A stretch of DNA of 64,000 nt, taken from contig JBITNC010000001.1 in NCBI GenBank assembly GCA_050084985.1, positions 30,442,001-30,506,000 of the forward strand, written 5' to 3'. Below the pieces are notes generated by a model. The model made no database searches, was not told where the DNA came from, and was given only the letters and a program-made list of their open reading frames with translations. Positions 11,990 to 23,882 of the stretch are shown piece after piece. The stretch is from Nageia nagi (taxonomy: Eukaryota; Pinophyta). The first letter of the stretch is position 1. Each line of letters opens with the position of its first letter. Made by a program: the position numbers and the translations under genes.

Positions 11990-12400
11990 AATTAAGGAAC
12001 ATGAATTTTGATAGAGCAAAGTCTAAGAATGGAGCTGGTGTAGGGGTTATTTTAAGATCCCAAGTGAAACTACGAGGTATTATTTCCATATTACATGGAG
12101 TTGTTCTAATAATTCAATGGATTATTAAGCCCTATTCTTAGGATTGAATAAGTAATAAAGTTGAAAATAAAATATTTGACAATTTTTTGTGATGTAAAAC
12201 TAGTTATTAATCGAGTGATTGATAAGTGTTTTGCTAAACATCATTATTTGAAAAATTATAGAAAAGAGTATGGGACTTAGTAGAGATATTTGATCCTCTA
12301 AATTTTACTACAAATCCTAAAAGATTATAATAGTGAAGCTGATGCCTTAGCTCATAAAGGATCAAGATTTGATCCTACACATCACTGAATAAGAAGAAAA
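11990..12400 (+). pseudogene. A+ second RNase H (aRNH-like), between protease and RT
   Basis: Order of archaeal/plant-type RNase H motifs: N-M-N-F-D-R-A-K-S-K-N-G-A-G-V-G-V-I-L-R (12000; family F-D-G-A-S-x-x-N-x-G-A-G-V-V-L-x-D), D-V-K-L-V-I-N-R-V-I-D-K near 12190 (family G-D-S-x-L-V-I-N-Q), L-K-N-Y-R (12250), and E-A-D-A-L-A-H-K-G-S (about 12330), the C-terminal N-x-x-A-D-x-L-A motif. It precedes the RT motifs at 12970. The middle is frameshifted. The A- copy (48280-48700) shows the same domain in the same place. Confidence 0.75.
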
Positions 12401-12639
12401 GGTATTTAGTTAATTTTGAAGCTTTCTATTCCTAATAATGACTATTTCTAGCAAGTTTTTGATGATAATAAGGATATTAACTCTTTCTTGGCTACATAAA
12501 TGTTATGTTTCAAATATCCAAAAGTTATTGATTGAGGCATTCAAGAAAAGATATTATATAGTTAAAAAATAATACTTTGCCCAAAGGTATTATTGCATTT
12601 AAAGATCTCTTTAACAAAAATGATCAATTAATAAAATGA

Positions 12640-13650
12640 AAGATTTTATTCTCCTAAGAACTTGAAAGAGTTAGAAATAGCTCCCAAAAAGGTTCTTAAA
12701 GTTGGTTTCAAGAAATCATATAAATATATTAAGGAGATAACTAAAATAATGAAGGCATTTGCTAGTATCATGGCATGGAGTTATGATAACTTAAAGGTAT
12801 TTGATAAATATATTATTGAACACACCATTGAGTTGGTGAAAGGGGTAAAACCTTTTTGATAGAAATAAAGACCAATAATCCTAAAATTGAAGTTGGTTTT
12901 GTAACAAGAAATTCTAAAATTATTTCAAGAAAGGATCATGTATCTCATAAAACATTCTACATGGGTGGCTAATTTGGTTCCAATTAGGAAGATGAATGGA
13001 GATATTAAGTTGTGTGTAGATTTATAGAATCTAAATATAGCCTCAATGAAAGATAGATTATCATTTTCCTCCTATGGAATAAATTCTATATATTGTTACA
13101 AGATCAAAGTGTTTCTCTTTTCTTGATGGCTTCTCTAGGTATAACTAGATTTGGGTAAAAGATAAAGATAATATAAATAACATTCATCATAAAATAAGAA
13201 ATTTGCTTTTTAAAAATTTTCACTTGTCTTGTCCAATATCAGAGCAAACTTTTTAAAGGGCTATGGACCATGTATTAAAGGAATTAATCAAAAAATGTAT
13301 TTTAGTTTATTAGATAATATCACTATTTTTTCATAAAAGAAGTATCACTTGCAGCATCTCCAACAAGCTTTCATGAAGTATCAAAAATTCAAAATATCAT
13401 TAAATTCAAAGAAATAAATTTTGGTAGTGGATTAGGGAAAGTTTCTAGGTCATGCCATTTTAAAAGAAAGATTTGTAATTGATCTAGAGAGGGTGGAAGC
13501 TATCTCCAAATCACCATTCTATCTAATATTAAAGTTGTAAGCTTTTTTAGGTCAGATAGTTTTGTGAAGAGATTCATCCAATATTTTACCAAAATTTTCC
13601 AACCAATAATAGAATTTTTAAAAGATAAATTCCTTTTAAGTGGAAACATG
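12640..13650 (+). pseudogene. A+ reverse transcriptase
   Basis: An N-terminal linker (L-E-I-A-P-K-K-V-L-K, 12662) leads to W-V-A-N-L-V-P-I-R-K-M-N-G-D-I-K-L-C-V-D-L at 12966, the gypsy RT entry motif. It is followed by C/V-S-L-F-L-M-A-S-L-G near 13115 (family F-S-F-L-D-G-Y-S-G-Y), and the palm and thumb regions with the Y-L-D-D box destroyed. About 13430-13500 matches the K-V-S-R-S-C/G-K-L-L-G-H-x-I thumb segment. Many stops; inactive. Confidence 0.7.
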
Positions 13651-13659
13651 ATATAATCA

Positions 13660-13908
13660 TGGATTTTAAATAGATCAAATCAACCATCATGTTTGCTTTG
13701 ATTTTGAAGAATCTAGACTTTTCAAAGGAATTCATTTTGTGTGCATATAGAGAAAAAAAAATATAGAAACAATTTTAAATAATAAATAATATAATCATGA
13801 TGATACCAAAGAAAGGTATAGATTCATTGAAAAGTATATGTTTACAATAATAAAAGATCTTAACAAGTTTAAGCACTACATTTCTCAAGATAAAATTGTT
13901 ATGCTTAT
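13660..13908 (+). pseudogene. A+ RNase H, 5' half, broken by insertion of A-
   Basis: Contains the gypsy RNase H segment ending E-R-Y-R-F-I-E-K, K-F-K-H-Y-I and K-I-V-M-L, with the following I-H-L-G-V-R-S-Y-I-L found at 61250. The breakpoint is the 5-bp TSD CTTAT (13904-13908), repeated as CTTAC at 61246-61250. Confidence 0.7.
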
Positions 13909-15283
13909 TGCTAATTAAGATGTGGTCAATTTTCACATGTACCTAAGTATCAAAATCATAATTATAATTATAATGAATAATTTCTATTACTAGAAATGGA
14001 CCTCCAAAGAAGGATAGTTCCTATTTGGATGGGATTAGGATTTACAAAACCAAAGAGTGTAAAAAATAAACTTGCAATACTAAAGCAAAATTAAAATACT
14101 AGGTTAGTGGGTGCAAATAAGAAAAAATAAATATCCAAGCTAGCACATTTATCAATTATAGTAGAGTCCAAGTTAGTTAAATATTTTGATTTTATAGCCA
14201 TCAAATAAAGCATGGCACTTAAGTAACAATACTCTATAAGCACTTTGTAGGTATAGATTAACTACTGATAGTCTCTCACAGTCTACAAAGTGAAAACAAA
14301 CATATCATAGAACCATTTAAGAATAATGATAAGTAAATCATATTCAAAAGATTGAAAACCAAATTACATTCTATTATCATTTGTACAAGTACAAAATAGG
14401 ATAATATATACTATATTTGACCTCTTCTCCTTCAATAGAAGTAATACTTATAGTTTTTTCTCTATAAAATATTTCTAACTAATTTCTAATAAACTCTGAT
14501 AAATAAAATATTTTTAACTAATTAGATATTTACAATCTATCATATTTGATTTTTTTTATAATATTTACAACTTGGATTCAAATATACAAATATATAGATC
14601 ATTCTTTCATATGTGCTAACCCCCTTTAGTGTGTTTGGAGCTTGAAAATATAAATTCAAAAGTTAATATCTTCTTGGAATGACCTATTAGAATTAAATAC
14701 AAAAGTAAAATAGAGTATTTTAGTATAATGCTTTGGATATGTTTTTATTTGGATGGCCAAAACTTGAATCTTTATGAATGGAATACTTAAGGTGATTTAT
14801 CTATATGTAATTCATAATGGTATGTGATTGAATCACCTCTAGTGGGCTAGAACTAAAGAACATAAGTTTTTTTATTTTCTCACTATTCTAGTGGAATTGG
14901 ATCTATTCTACTTTACCAGATCTCCACCAAAATCAAATTCTTTGTAAAATATGAGAGTATAGCTAAGTATAACATTATTTATATTTCTCCATTATTTTAG
15001 AAAACTTAATTTATGAAAATACTATGATATCTCTACAAAAATTGAACACTATAAGCAATGCTAAAAAATACTAAAGTACTACTACTATCTTATTTTACCA
15101 CCATTATGGAAATATTTGTGCACTCCAATACTATTGAGCCTCACCAAAATTAAATATTATAGAAATATTTAAAATTGACTAAGTGTAAATGTTCTATCAA
15201 ATACTAAAGGATAGAAAAAGATCATACCCATACAAAACTCTTCTTATATCTCTTATATGTCTAAAAATGTATATGAGTATACA
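13909..15283 (-). repeat. 3' LTR of A-
   Basis: 1375 bp. On the + strand it starts TGCTAATTAAGATG and ends GAGTATACA, so on the element strand it runs TG...CA. It aligns over its length with the inverted LTR at 7888-9304. No clear polypurine tract lies next to it at 15284-15300. Confidence 0.85.
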
Positions 15284-15419
15284 TTATGGTGACCAATTGA
15301 TGGATTTATATCATCAAATATTTAACTTAGATAAAAATACAAAAATATATACAAAAATTTTATCAAACTATACAAAAATATACCTCAAGCTATTCCATCC
15401 ATGGGAAAAATAACAAGAG

Positions 15420-18400
15420 CCTTTGACCACTCTACATTGTAGGAATATCAACATTCTAGATGAGCAAAGTTAAAGAAACAAACTTTTAATTTATTTTAAA
15501 ATTGATGTTTTGTTTTATTCTAGTTAGTTTTGATACCCATTTTTCTACTTTAATCATCTTATGGATGAACTTTAGGAACTTGTCTTCAAAATAATATTCC
15601 ATCTAGTCTATAAAGGTGTCATTTTCCTTCTATACTTGGTCACTATATGCCTTCATCTCATCAAGTATGAAAATACTATTATATTACTTATATAAGGGAG
15701 GTATTTATTTCTATCAAAAACCTCAAGGTATTGTTCAATTTATTGATCTCTAGTTTAATGAATTCATGCATTTTTCTATACATAACATTAACTCTTATCA
15801 TGGGCCCCTTCTATGTCATAGCCAAAATTTTATCATTATAATCATAAACATATGTATCTATAGCCTCTTTCTAGTTCATCACCTTGATGATCTCTTGATT
15901 TTCATTATTATCTTTGTAACTCTACCCTTCTTATCAAAAATAACTTTATACTTATCTAAATGCTTATCATAATTTGTACATACTCTCTAACAAAGTGTAA
16001 TAAATCTAAAATAGAAACAATTTTACCCCAATAACTCAATTTAATTCTCTTTATTGCATCAAAAACAACCATTTCAGCATCAGTGCCTATGTTTGTTGGG
16101 CTAGAGTCTAATTTTGAGTCTCCAATTTTTTCTCAAACTCTAATTTTGCCTTGGCAAAATTCTCTACTACTATCTTGAAGTTTGCATCTTTCTTCGAGAA
16201 ATAATCCTATAAAACTTTCAAATCCTCTTGAAGCTTCTTATTATCATCTTCTAGTGTTTTATATTTTGCCTCCTTCCTCTTTAAATACTCTTTCAATGAA
16301 ATAATTTCCAATTCTAAGGCCTCTATCTGACCATTTTTCATGTTGAGCTTAATTCCTTTCGCTTTGAGCTCTTTTTCTCTTTCTTTTATAACATTTTTCT
16401 ATTTGGAAGATTCAAAAGCCTCTGTAAGTCCTAAATTTTCTTGTTCAATATTCTAATCTATGTTAAGTGAAATTTTTCCTTTTCATTCACTGCAACCTAT
16501 CGCTTCTCTAGCTTATCTACTTTTGTTTCCAAGAGGATCACATCTACATCCATAAGAGTCATGTCAATTTTTATAATTTTTCTTTTATCCATTTGACTGA
16601 TCTTATCAAACCTAAGCTATATGGATATGCCTTTTACATCAAAATCTTGTCCAAAATATTGGTCAATTATTTTATTCAAATCTTTAGGACTTACCTACAA
16701 ATATATATAGTTGTGTCTATATGGATTTGTCACAAACTATTATGTTCCTTCTTCCTCATATTCTCAAACCACTCCTAATTAGATTTATCTATTTTTCTAA
16801 AATATATGATTTGATAAGAATTATTTAACCTTTGAAATATAATGGGATTAATGACTATTACAACATCATCATTATCAAATTTATCACTTACCTTCTTTTC
16901 CTAGGGACTACTTGGTACTGTATCATCTAGAGAATGAATATTTTGAATCTAATTGGTACTTGTCTCCTTTTTTATCTTTTCAAGTAAGTCTTCTCTTCTT
17001 CAATACAAACCTTTCTACTTTTAATGTGTCCTTGGGAGATGATTATTTTCTTTTGCTTCATCTTTTCTTTTAACAATAAAAGGCTTGGTAGAGTTAGAGT
17101 CCTCACTTTCACTAGCTCCAATCTCTTCTACTTTAGTTGATACATCTTTTATTTATATTGGAGTAGGATCATCACTCTCTGTAGTATATCCTTCAAGGAT
17201 CATCTTTGCAACTTTTTCCTTGTTTACTTTTGGCTCTTTTTCTATCTCTTGTATGTTCTTTCTAGGTTATGAACCTTTCTTTTCTTCATAATTCTCTTCC
17301 TAGGAGCATCCTCTTTCTTTAACTATTTTTCTAGTGTAATATCTTTCTTTTCATTCTCTTTCCTTTATTTTTCTTCATCTTCCACAACTTTATTTGTATT
17401 TTCTTTATATATGTAATGTCTTTATTTGAAATAGTCCTCTCTTTAACCTATGCTTTCATAGTATATTTCCATCAATTTTGGGCCTTCTCCATGCTTTTGT
17501 TGTTTCTTCAACAATATCTTTTCTTTAGGAGTTAATTATTTCTTCCCTTTGTTAGATTCTAATAATTTTACTATTGTTTTAGTGTTTTCTTCATCAAATA
17601 TTTTCCCTTTTTATATAGATAATTTTTATCATAAGCTTTTAGAAAAGCCTTATCTTGATCATACATCTATTCAAAGAATTTTTCTTGCTCTTAACCTTGT
17701 ACTAAATGAAAATTACTTTTTATAGTCTACAAAGTTAGAATTATCCAAGCTTTTTGTAAAGGTTTTTGTAAACTCTTGTCTTTATCATAGTTGTTGCAAA
17801 ATTCTAGAGGATATATTTTTGCCTCCATAATACCATGCATGATGTCTTCAACAAAGAGTCCAAAAAAATGGTCCAATCTTAGGATTGTTTTGATGAGTTT
17901 CAAATTTATTTATGGAAACCCTAATAAAATTTGGATGCCTTTGAGTTCATAGACTTCAAATGTGTAGTGAATAAACCTAATGGGTCATACAAGTAGGAAA
18001 CAAAAATGTATATTAGATGTAATTTTTATTATCAATAACCCTACCAATTTTTGTTAAGGGCTTGAATAGAATCAAAGCCAAAGGGTATATGTACAAAATT
18101 TTCTTCCCCTTAGGGACTCCCCACATAGTTTCAGCATAATCTTATTGCCTAGTAACCTTTATAGTAAACAACCAATTAGAAACATATAAATGCAATTTTA
18201 TGAATTTATCACAAAAACCACTCAATAAGATTACTATATAGTTATTAGTGAAATAATAATCACCCTAGTTAAAATGAACCATATTCAAATTTGATTGAGC
18301 TATCTTAGATAACTAGGAAGATACTATATCAAAATGATATTCAAAGTTAGGAATAAAAAATATCTTATAAAATCAAAATATGACTTGTTGATGATCAACT

Positions 18401-19380
18401 CCTGATTCCACTAATTAACTCTTTTGGAAGCACCATCTTCATTCATTTAGTGAGTTATAAATCTAGAAAAACCTCTAAATGTTGATGCCATAGGGAAAAA
18501 AGAGTAGTGAGGAATAATGAAATTGCTTTAACCTTTCCTTATTGGCTAGTTAGATAGCTAGTTTATCATTTATCATATTGAACCAATCATAATGATATTT
18601 ACCATAATTTGTAACAGTTTGGTATGCATTATGACATGCTCTAGTTGCATGATCTAAATATCTTGTTCCCTACAAAGCACCATGATGAGAATAAGAAAAT
18701 AGAACAAATAAAGTTAAAACCTTGATATTCCATATAAGCTCTTCTTTTCCATGATATAATTTAGTAAATAGGAATTCAATCAATTTAATGAATATTTATT
18801 TGTATCTTTAGTTGCTACTTTTACACTAGTGAAATTTAATGAATTATCCAACTAGTGAAGGGCTTTATGCATGGTAAATTGACTTAAATCAAGAATAACA
18901 TTTCCTTGGCTATTTTGTACATTTTTATACTTATGAATTATTTTCTTGGATAGGGCATCAACAAGCTTGAGACAAGGATGGCATATTTCCCACAAGAATG
19001 AAAGAATAAACTAAGTTTTGTAAATAAGATCCCATAATTGAGTATCTTCAACATTTTTGACTTTTCGAGGTTTAATTTTCAAATTTACATGATTATTCAA
19101 TAGATTTGTATCAAATTATTTTTTATTTCTATCATTTATAGTGCTTTGGGAGGTTGTGAACTTACCTATTTTGGCATAATCATTAGATAAGAGCTAGAAA
19201 TGATAGAATTAAAAGTTGGAAAATGCAAACCCTAGGGCTCTTGATAAGTTAAAAAATTATATAGGAAAAAAATTGCTAAGGTGCAAATTTAAAATGGGTA
19301 TAAAGTTAATAAAAATACCTTACTACCCTATTTAATATGAAAATATGCACCTCAAAAACTATGAATGGGAAATTAAATTA
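15420..19380 (-). pseudogene. A- 3' sense ORF region, unrecognised, charged coiled-coil C-terminal part
   Basis: About 4 kb between the integrase end and the 3' LTR on the element strand. The upstream part (about 19300-17900) reads short open segments such as K-K-I-I-H-K-Y-K-N-V-Q-N-S-Q and Q-T-V-T-N-Y-G-K-Y-H-Y-D-W-F; I do not recognise a family. The downstream part (17300-16050) is rich in Lys/Glu/Asp. It includes a clear heptad-like stretch at about 16320-16130 (E-A-L-E-L-E-I-I-S-L-K-E-Y-L, then K-L-Q-E-D-L-K, then F-E-K-K-L-E-T), and acidic/serine linkers near 17150 and 16920. Numerous stops. The + strand ORFs here (15766, 16593, 17085) are its shadows. Extra ORFs after pol occur in several plant Ty3/gypsy lineages; no function can be given. 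Confidence 0.45.
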
Positions 19381-19399
19381 AATATATACATATAATACA

Positions 19400-20650
19400 A
19401 CTTATGTATTTAAATAATAGTGTATAACTTCAAATGTTGGCCATTGATCATGATTAGAAGAAATTGATCATCTATTCCTTCAAACTTTAATATGTTATTC
19501 TGAATTTGTTTTATAATAATGTATGGTACAAACCATAAAGAATCAAACTTCTAATCATGTCCAAGCTTGTCTTTATCTTCATCCCATTTGAGAACCAAGT
19601 CACTAGGTTTGAAAGAAATATTATATGCATATTTTTTATCAAACCATATCTTAACCACACTATTTCACTTTTGTATTTCTTTGTAAGAATTCTCTCAGAG
19701 CTCATCTAAGTAGATCAAACCAAACATCCTTACCTATAATGGATTTGAATCATTCATCTCATACCATTGAGTAGTTATAATGCAAGTAACTTGATGTGAG
19801 ATGGAAATATAGTTATTTTTCCATATACCAAAATATAAGAAGAATAATTTATATAATATTTGTAAGTGATTTGGTCTTACCATAATTCAAGGTCAAGCTT
19901 CTTATCTCAATCTCACTAATTATCATCTACTATCCTCTTTAGGATTTTCAATAGATTTTTATTTGTTGATTCAGCTAATCCATTACCTTGAGGGTAATAA
20001 TTGGAAGAGATTTTCTAGTAAATGCCATACTTAAGAGCAAATTTTGATACTTTGGATCCTAAAATTACTAGACCATTTATCTAATATAATAGTTTATGGA
20101 ATACTAAATCTTATAATAATCCTCTCTATGAAAGAGATGATTATATCTTGATTTTGGTATTTTGTACCAGAAGCTTTAGTCCATATTGTAAAATAATCTA
20201 TAGATGTTAAGATGAACCTATTTTTAGATAATGACCTTGGATTAATCATGCCAATGAAATCAAGGTCCCATTACTGGAAAGGTTATTTTGTAGTGATATG
20301 TTGTAATGGCATTACTGCCATTCTTCTCCTTCCCATAAATCTATGATATTTATCACATTCTTTAGCAATCTAAAATGAATCTATTTACATGGAATGCTGA
20401 TAAAAGATTCTTTATAAAAGTTTTACTATAGTGGTATATCTTGAATAATATCCTCTAGAAAAACTAGAATGGAATTCCTTTATAACTTCAATAACTTTCT
20501 TAGGATATATGCATCTCAATAACATCCTATCATGATTATTTTTATACAACACATAATCTATCATACAATAATTGAGAGCATTTAATCTAAACCTTCTTCT
20601 TTGATAAGCATTAATTTCATATAGTAATATAACACTATCAAAATATATAC
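19400..20650 (-). pseudogene. A- integrase
   Basis: On the - strand, an E-G-E-E-W-Q-like lead (20330) is followed by W-D-L-D-F-I-G-M-I-N (about 20270), I-D-Y-F-T-I-W-T-K-A (20180), an E-R-I-I-I-R-F-S-I-P segment and I-L-D-K/N near 20080: the two Asp-containing core motifs of retroviral-type integrase. The C-terminal linker appears at 19620-19560 (S-D-L-V-L-K-W-D-E-D-K-D-K-L-G-H) and ends with N-G-Q-H-L-K-L-Y near 19440. The zinc-binding region (20640-20350) is weak. Confidence 0.7.
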
Positions 20651-21681
20651 ATAGTTATGTTATCTAATTATTTTGTTCTTTTGAAACTTCTAAAAGTTTT
20701 CTATTTTGAGTTTTCACTTTAACAATCATGATATGTTTGGATCTCTACTATTTAGCCAACTACTTACAAATATCTCTCCCCTTAACCACCTTGGTAGGAT
20801 AAATTTCAACTTCATACTTCAAAATCTTTGTAATCCATCCAACTCTATGTTGATCCATTTCACCTTGTAGAATGTAACTTCTAATATCAAGATGAATGAT
20901 AAGCACTAGAATTTTATTCTAAAAAATATAGTGCTTAAACTTGTTAAGAGATTTCACTATTGTAAATAGCTCTTTTCAATGAATCCATAACTTTCCATAA
21001 CATCATGTAAAGTTTGGCTAAACAAAGCTATAGGGTGTTCATCATGATTATATTCTTTCTAAGTTAAAACTATCATTATACATTTTTTTTTGTCCATAGG
21101 TATATAAAATAAATTCCTTTGAAAAGTTTGAATTCTTTAAAACTAGAGCAAACATAATAGCTAATTTTATTTATTTAAAATCCATAAATCTCTATTTTCC
21201 ACTTAAAATGACATTTATTTTTCAATAATTTTGTTATTGGTCGAACAATTCTAGCAAAGTTTTGGATAAGCCTCCTTAAAAAATCAATCTGACCCAAAAA
21301 AAAGCTTGCAACTTCTTGATATTAGACATAATGATGAGTTCAAAGATAGCTTCTACTCTCTCTAGATTAATTGAAAATCCATATTTTAAAATTAAATGAC
21401 CTAGTAACTTTCCTTGATCCATAACAAAAATGGATTTCTTCAGATTTAATAAAATTTTGAATTCTTGATACTTCACAAAAAATTTCCAAAGATGCTACAA
21501 TTAATTCTTCTTCTTTTGAGAAAAAATTATCATATCATCTAAGTAAACTAAAATTGTTTTATTTATTAAATCTCTTAATGCATGTTCTATAACCCTCTAA
21601 AATGTTACTCTTGTATTGGATAAGCCAAATGGCATTCATTTAAAATCAAATATGCCCCACTTTTATGGTGAATGGTGCTTT
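20650..21681 (-). pseudogene. A- RT C-terminal half and RNase H
   Basis: On the - strand: the N-A-I/P-W-L-x-Q segment (about 21640), L-L-R-x-D-D-type box (near 21550, degraded), L-N-L-K-K-S-I-F-V-M-D-Q-G-K-L-L-G-H (21450-21400), E-R-V-E-A-I (21360), then RNase H with F-K-H-Y-I (20935) and Q-G-E-M-D-Q-H-R-V-G-W-I (about 20860). RT begins on the other side of element B at 48060-47487. Confidence 0.75.
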
Positions 21682-21686
21682 GTATT

Positions 21687-22774
21687 TATGTATATTAAAT
21701 TGTGCACCTAAAACTCAATTTAGCTAGATTAATCATTCAACATAATAAATCAGAACACATTCAACATTACACATCAATAATAATGCAAATATTATATCCG
21801 AGAAGATTGAATGAAATTTAATAAATAAGGATCATTATCAATCTGTACAGATTGACAACGATCGATATGTGGATCGGCAACGATCGATGTAATGAATCAT
21901 CGACAGTCTTCACTATTATAGCGCACTTTGTAATCTTTTGGCTTTTGTCATTGATCTAATAAATCGCCATCGACCAATGTCTAGATCGTTGATGATTTAT
22001 GACACTATAGTGAACTTTTGCAAATTCTAAATTTTTGTGTTTTATCTTAGTTATTTTCCTTTGCACTTACTTCTATTGTTCTTTTCCTGTATTGACCCTA
22101 CATATAGAAAATAAACAAAACATCAAAGCATACCTGATAATACATTAAATATGAATTAGAAGTAAATAACATAAGATTAAAATGTACTTGATTATAGATT
22201 ATGATCAAGCTTCAGATCTTTGTTAAAAACTCCTGGTTTAATCTTGACAAAGCTTCGCTATCGTAAAATTGGGTCCCTTTGTTCATATACAGAGCTTATA
22301 TTTATAGGCTCAAATGTTTTTATTCATTATCTTACTGCAAAAATTCAAGGTAACATCCCATACAAATTTTGAGGTGTTCTTATCCCAAATCTGCATAAAA
22401 AATCTAAATCATGCATGCTGGGCTATTCTAGGCTTTGGCTTATCTATGTTTGAGTTAATCTATCGTTAGATTAATCAGGATGTCAACGATTATACAGGAT
22501 CATCAAGACCGTACTAGATTGTTAATGATTTTTCCATAATTTTTATAATAATATTAAAATGATCACCAAATGGTCATTTTTAATGAAAAGGGGTCGTATG
22601 ACCACTCGTTTTGCATCGACTTGATGAGATCTATCTAATAATGGAGTTTTCAAGCTTGTTTGATGCTTGTATAAAGAGTTATGATTACTTTAATGTGATA
22701 TATGTTAAAAAGATACTTATTTTATTTATTTATATGTTGTTAAACTAGATGTAGGTTTATTTTGAGTGTCTACA
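21687..22774 (-). repeat. 3' LTR of element B
   Basis: 1088 bp; on the element strand it starts TGTAGACACTCAAAATAAAC and ends ATACATA (terminal CA decayed; the other LTR has ATACACA). About nine in ten bases match the 5' LTR by eye, with most differences C/T or G/A. Contains several GATCG(T/A)-type near-palindromes. Confidence 0.9.
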
Positions 22775-22788
22775 TTTTGCCCCTTTTT
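22775..22788 (-). other. Polypurine tract of element B
   Basis: On the - strand AAAAAGGGGCAAAA directly abuts the 3' LTR start TGTAGAC, the expected plus-strand primer position. Confidence 0.75.
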
Positions 22789-23882
22789 GAATTATCAACT
22801 GAAGTATGAGGTTGCTAGTTTCAAAAAATGTAGAATGAGAAGCTTTGTTGTTTGATTATATGTTGCGTAATTTTTCTTATGTATATAATTTTTGATGATT
22901 TCTTGATGAACAACTTTAAGATTAATTCAACATATGATAAACATTTTATTCCTTTAAACATTTGATATATTTTGGAATCCATTTGTTTTATCTTTAGAAG
23001 TGATCTATTTTTGTATTTGATGTCAAGGTGTTGAGCTTGTGGATCGTTGAGATCATTTCATATATGTTATTTATGTAACATGTTAACAACTGTACTTTTG
23101 ATAAAAATATCTTATTTTGGTTATATTGTTTTGATGTTTTAATCCTTTGTCCCGACAACAGGGTTTCAAGATAATCTCCTGTAATAATGATACATCAAAT
23201 TTTATCACTTGGTCGATGAAACCATAGTATAGACATTATTGCTGCATCCTATGTTTGTTTTGCCATCTGAGCTCAGACTTAGTTTGATCTATTTTTTGTA
23301 TTTGACTTAGTCAAGGGATCATTGATGATCTTCTAGGATCGTTGATGACCGTAAAGTGATCGTCATCGATTTATATAATATAGTAAAAATACTATTTTAT
23401 AATAGTATATTTTGATATAAATATCTTAGTTTCTTATGTTTAGACTTGTTTTGATGGCAATTTTAATTATTTTACCCTAGTAAGTTTACTCAATACTAGT
23501 CCTTCATGTGCGATGTGTTGGCAGTCATGTGATATTGAGCATTCTTCTAGGTGAAAAATAATGTAATTTATAATTTGTTCACTTTCATCTTAGTGAAAGA
23601 AGCTTCTAATTTTATCTATACATAAATAAATTTTTAAGATATCTTAAAAAATATACTTCATATTATATATTTTCAAATGAGATAATTGTTAATGATCTGT
23701 GTGAAATTTATTGATGATCATGTGAAATCGTTGACGACTACATAAAATCGCCGATGATCCCTGATGGGGGGTTTAAAAAGAAAATAGTTTGCTTTTGATT
23801 TTTACTTTTCATTTGATATTCTAATTTTTCTTTTCTTACTTGTCATTTTCCTTCGTCTTTTTACAAATTTTTAGAAAACTAG
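22789..23882. other. B: intergenic region with clustered GATCGTTGATGAT-like motifs
   Basis: No coding sequence recognised. The region between the 3' LTR and the antisense PMD gene contains repeated near-palindromes of the form GATCGTTGATGATC (clusters near 23041, 23317-23375, 23690-23760), also present in both LTRs, in the intron at 24133-24215 and in the B leader at 46157-46205. It could include the promoter of the antisense gene, but no convincing TATA box assignment is possible in such A/T-rich sequence. Confidence 0.45.

Noticed and set aside
15766-17291. Hydrophobic + strand ORFs resembling membrane proteins (15766, 16593, 17085)
   Set aside because: They are complementary to the Lys/Glu-rich coiled-coil reading on the element strand; Leu/Phe/Ser-rich shadows are expected.
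21684-21688. ATTTA as the TSD of element B with the LTR starting at 21689
   Set aside because: The right flank does not match; shifting the start to 21687 gives the matching GTATT on both sides and aligns with the TGTG start of the other LTR.
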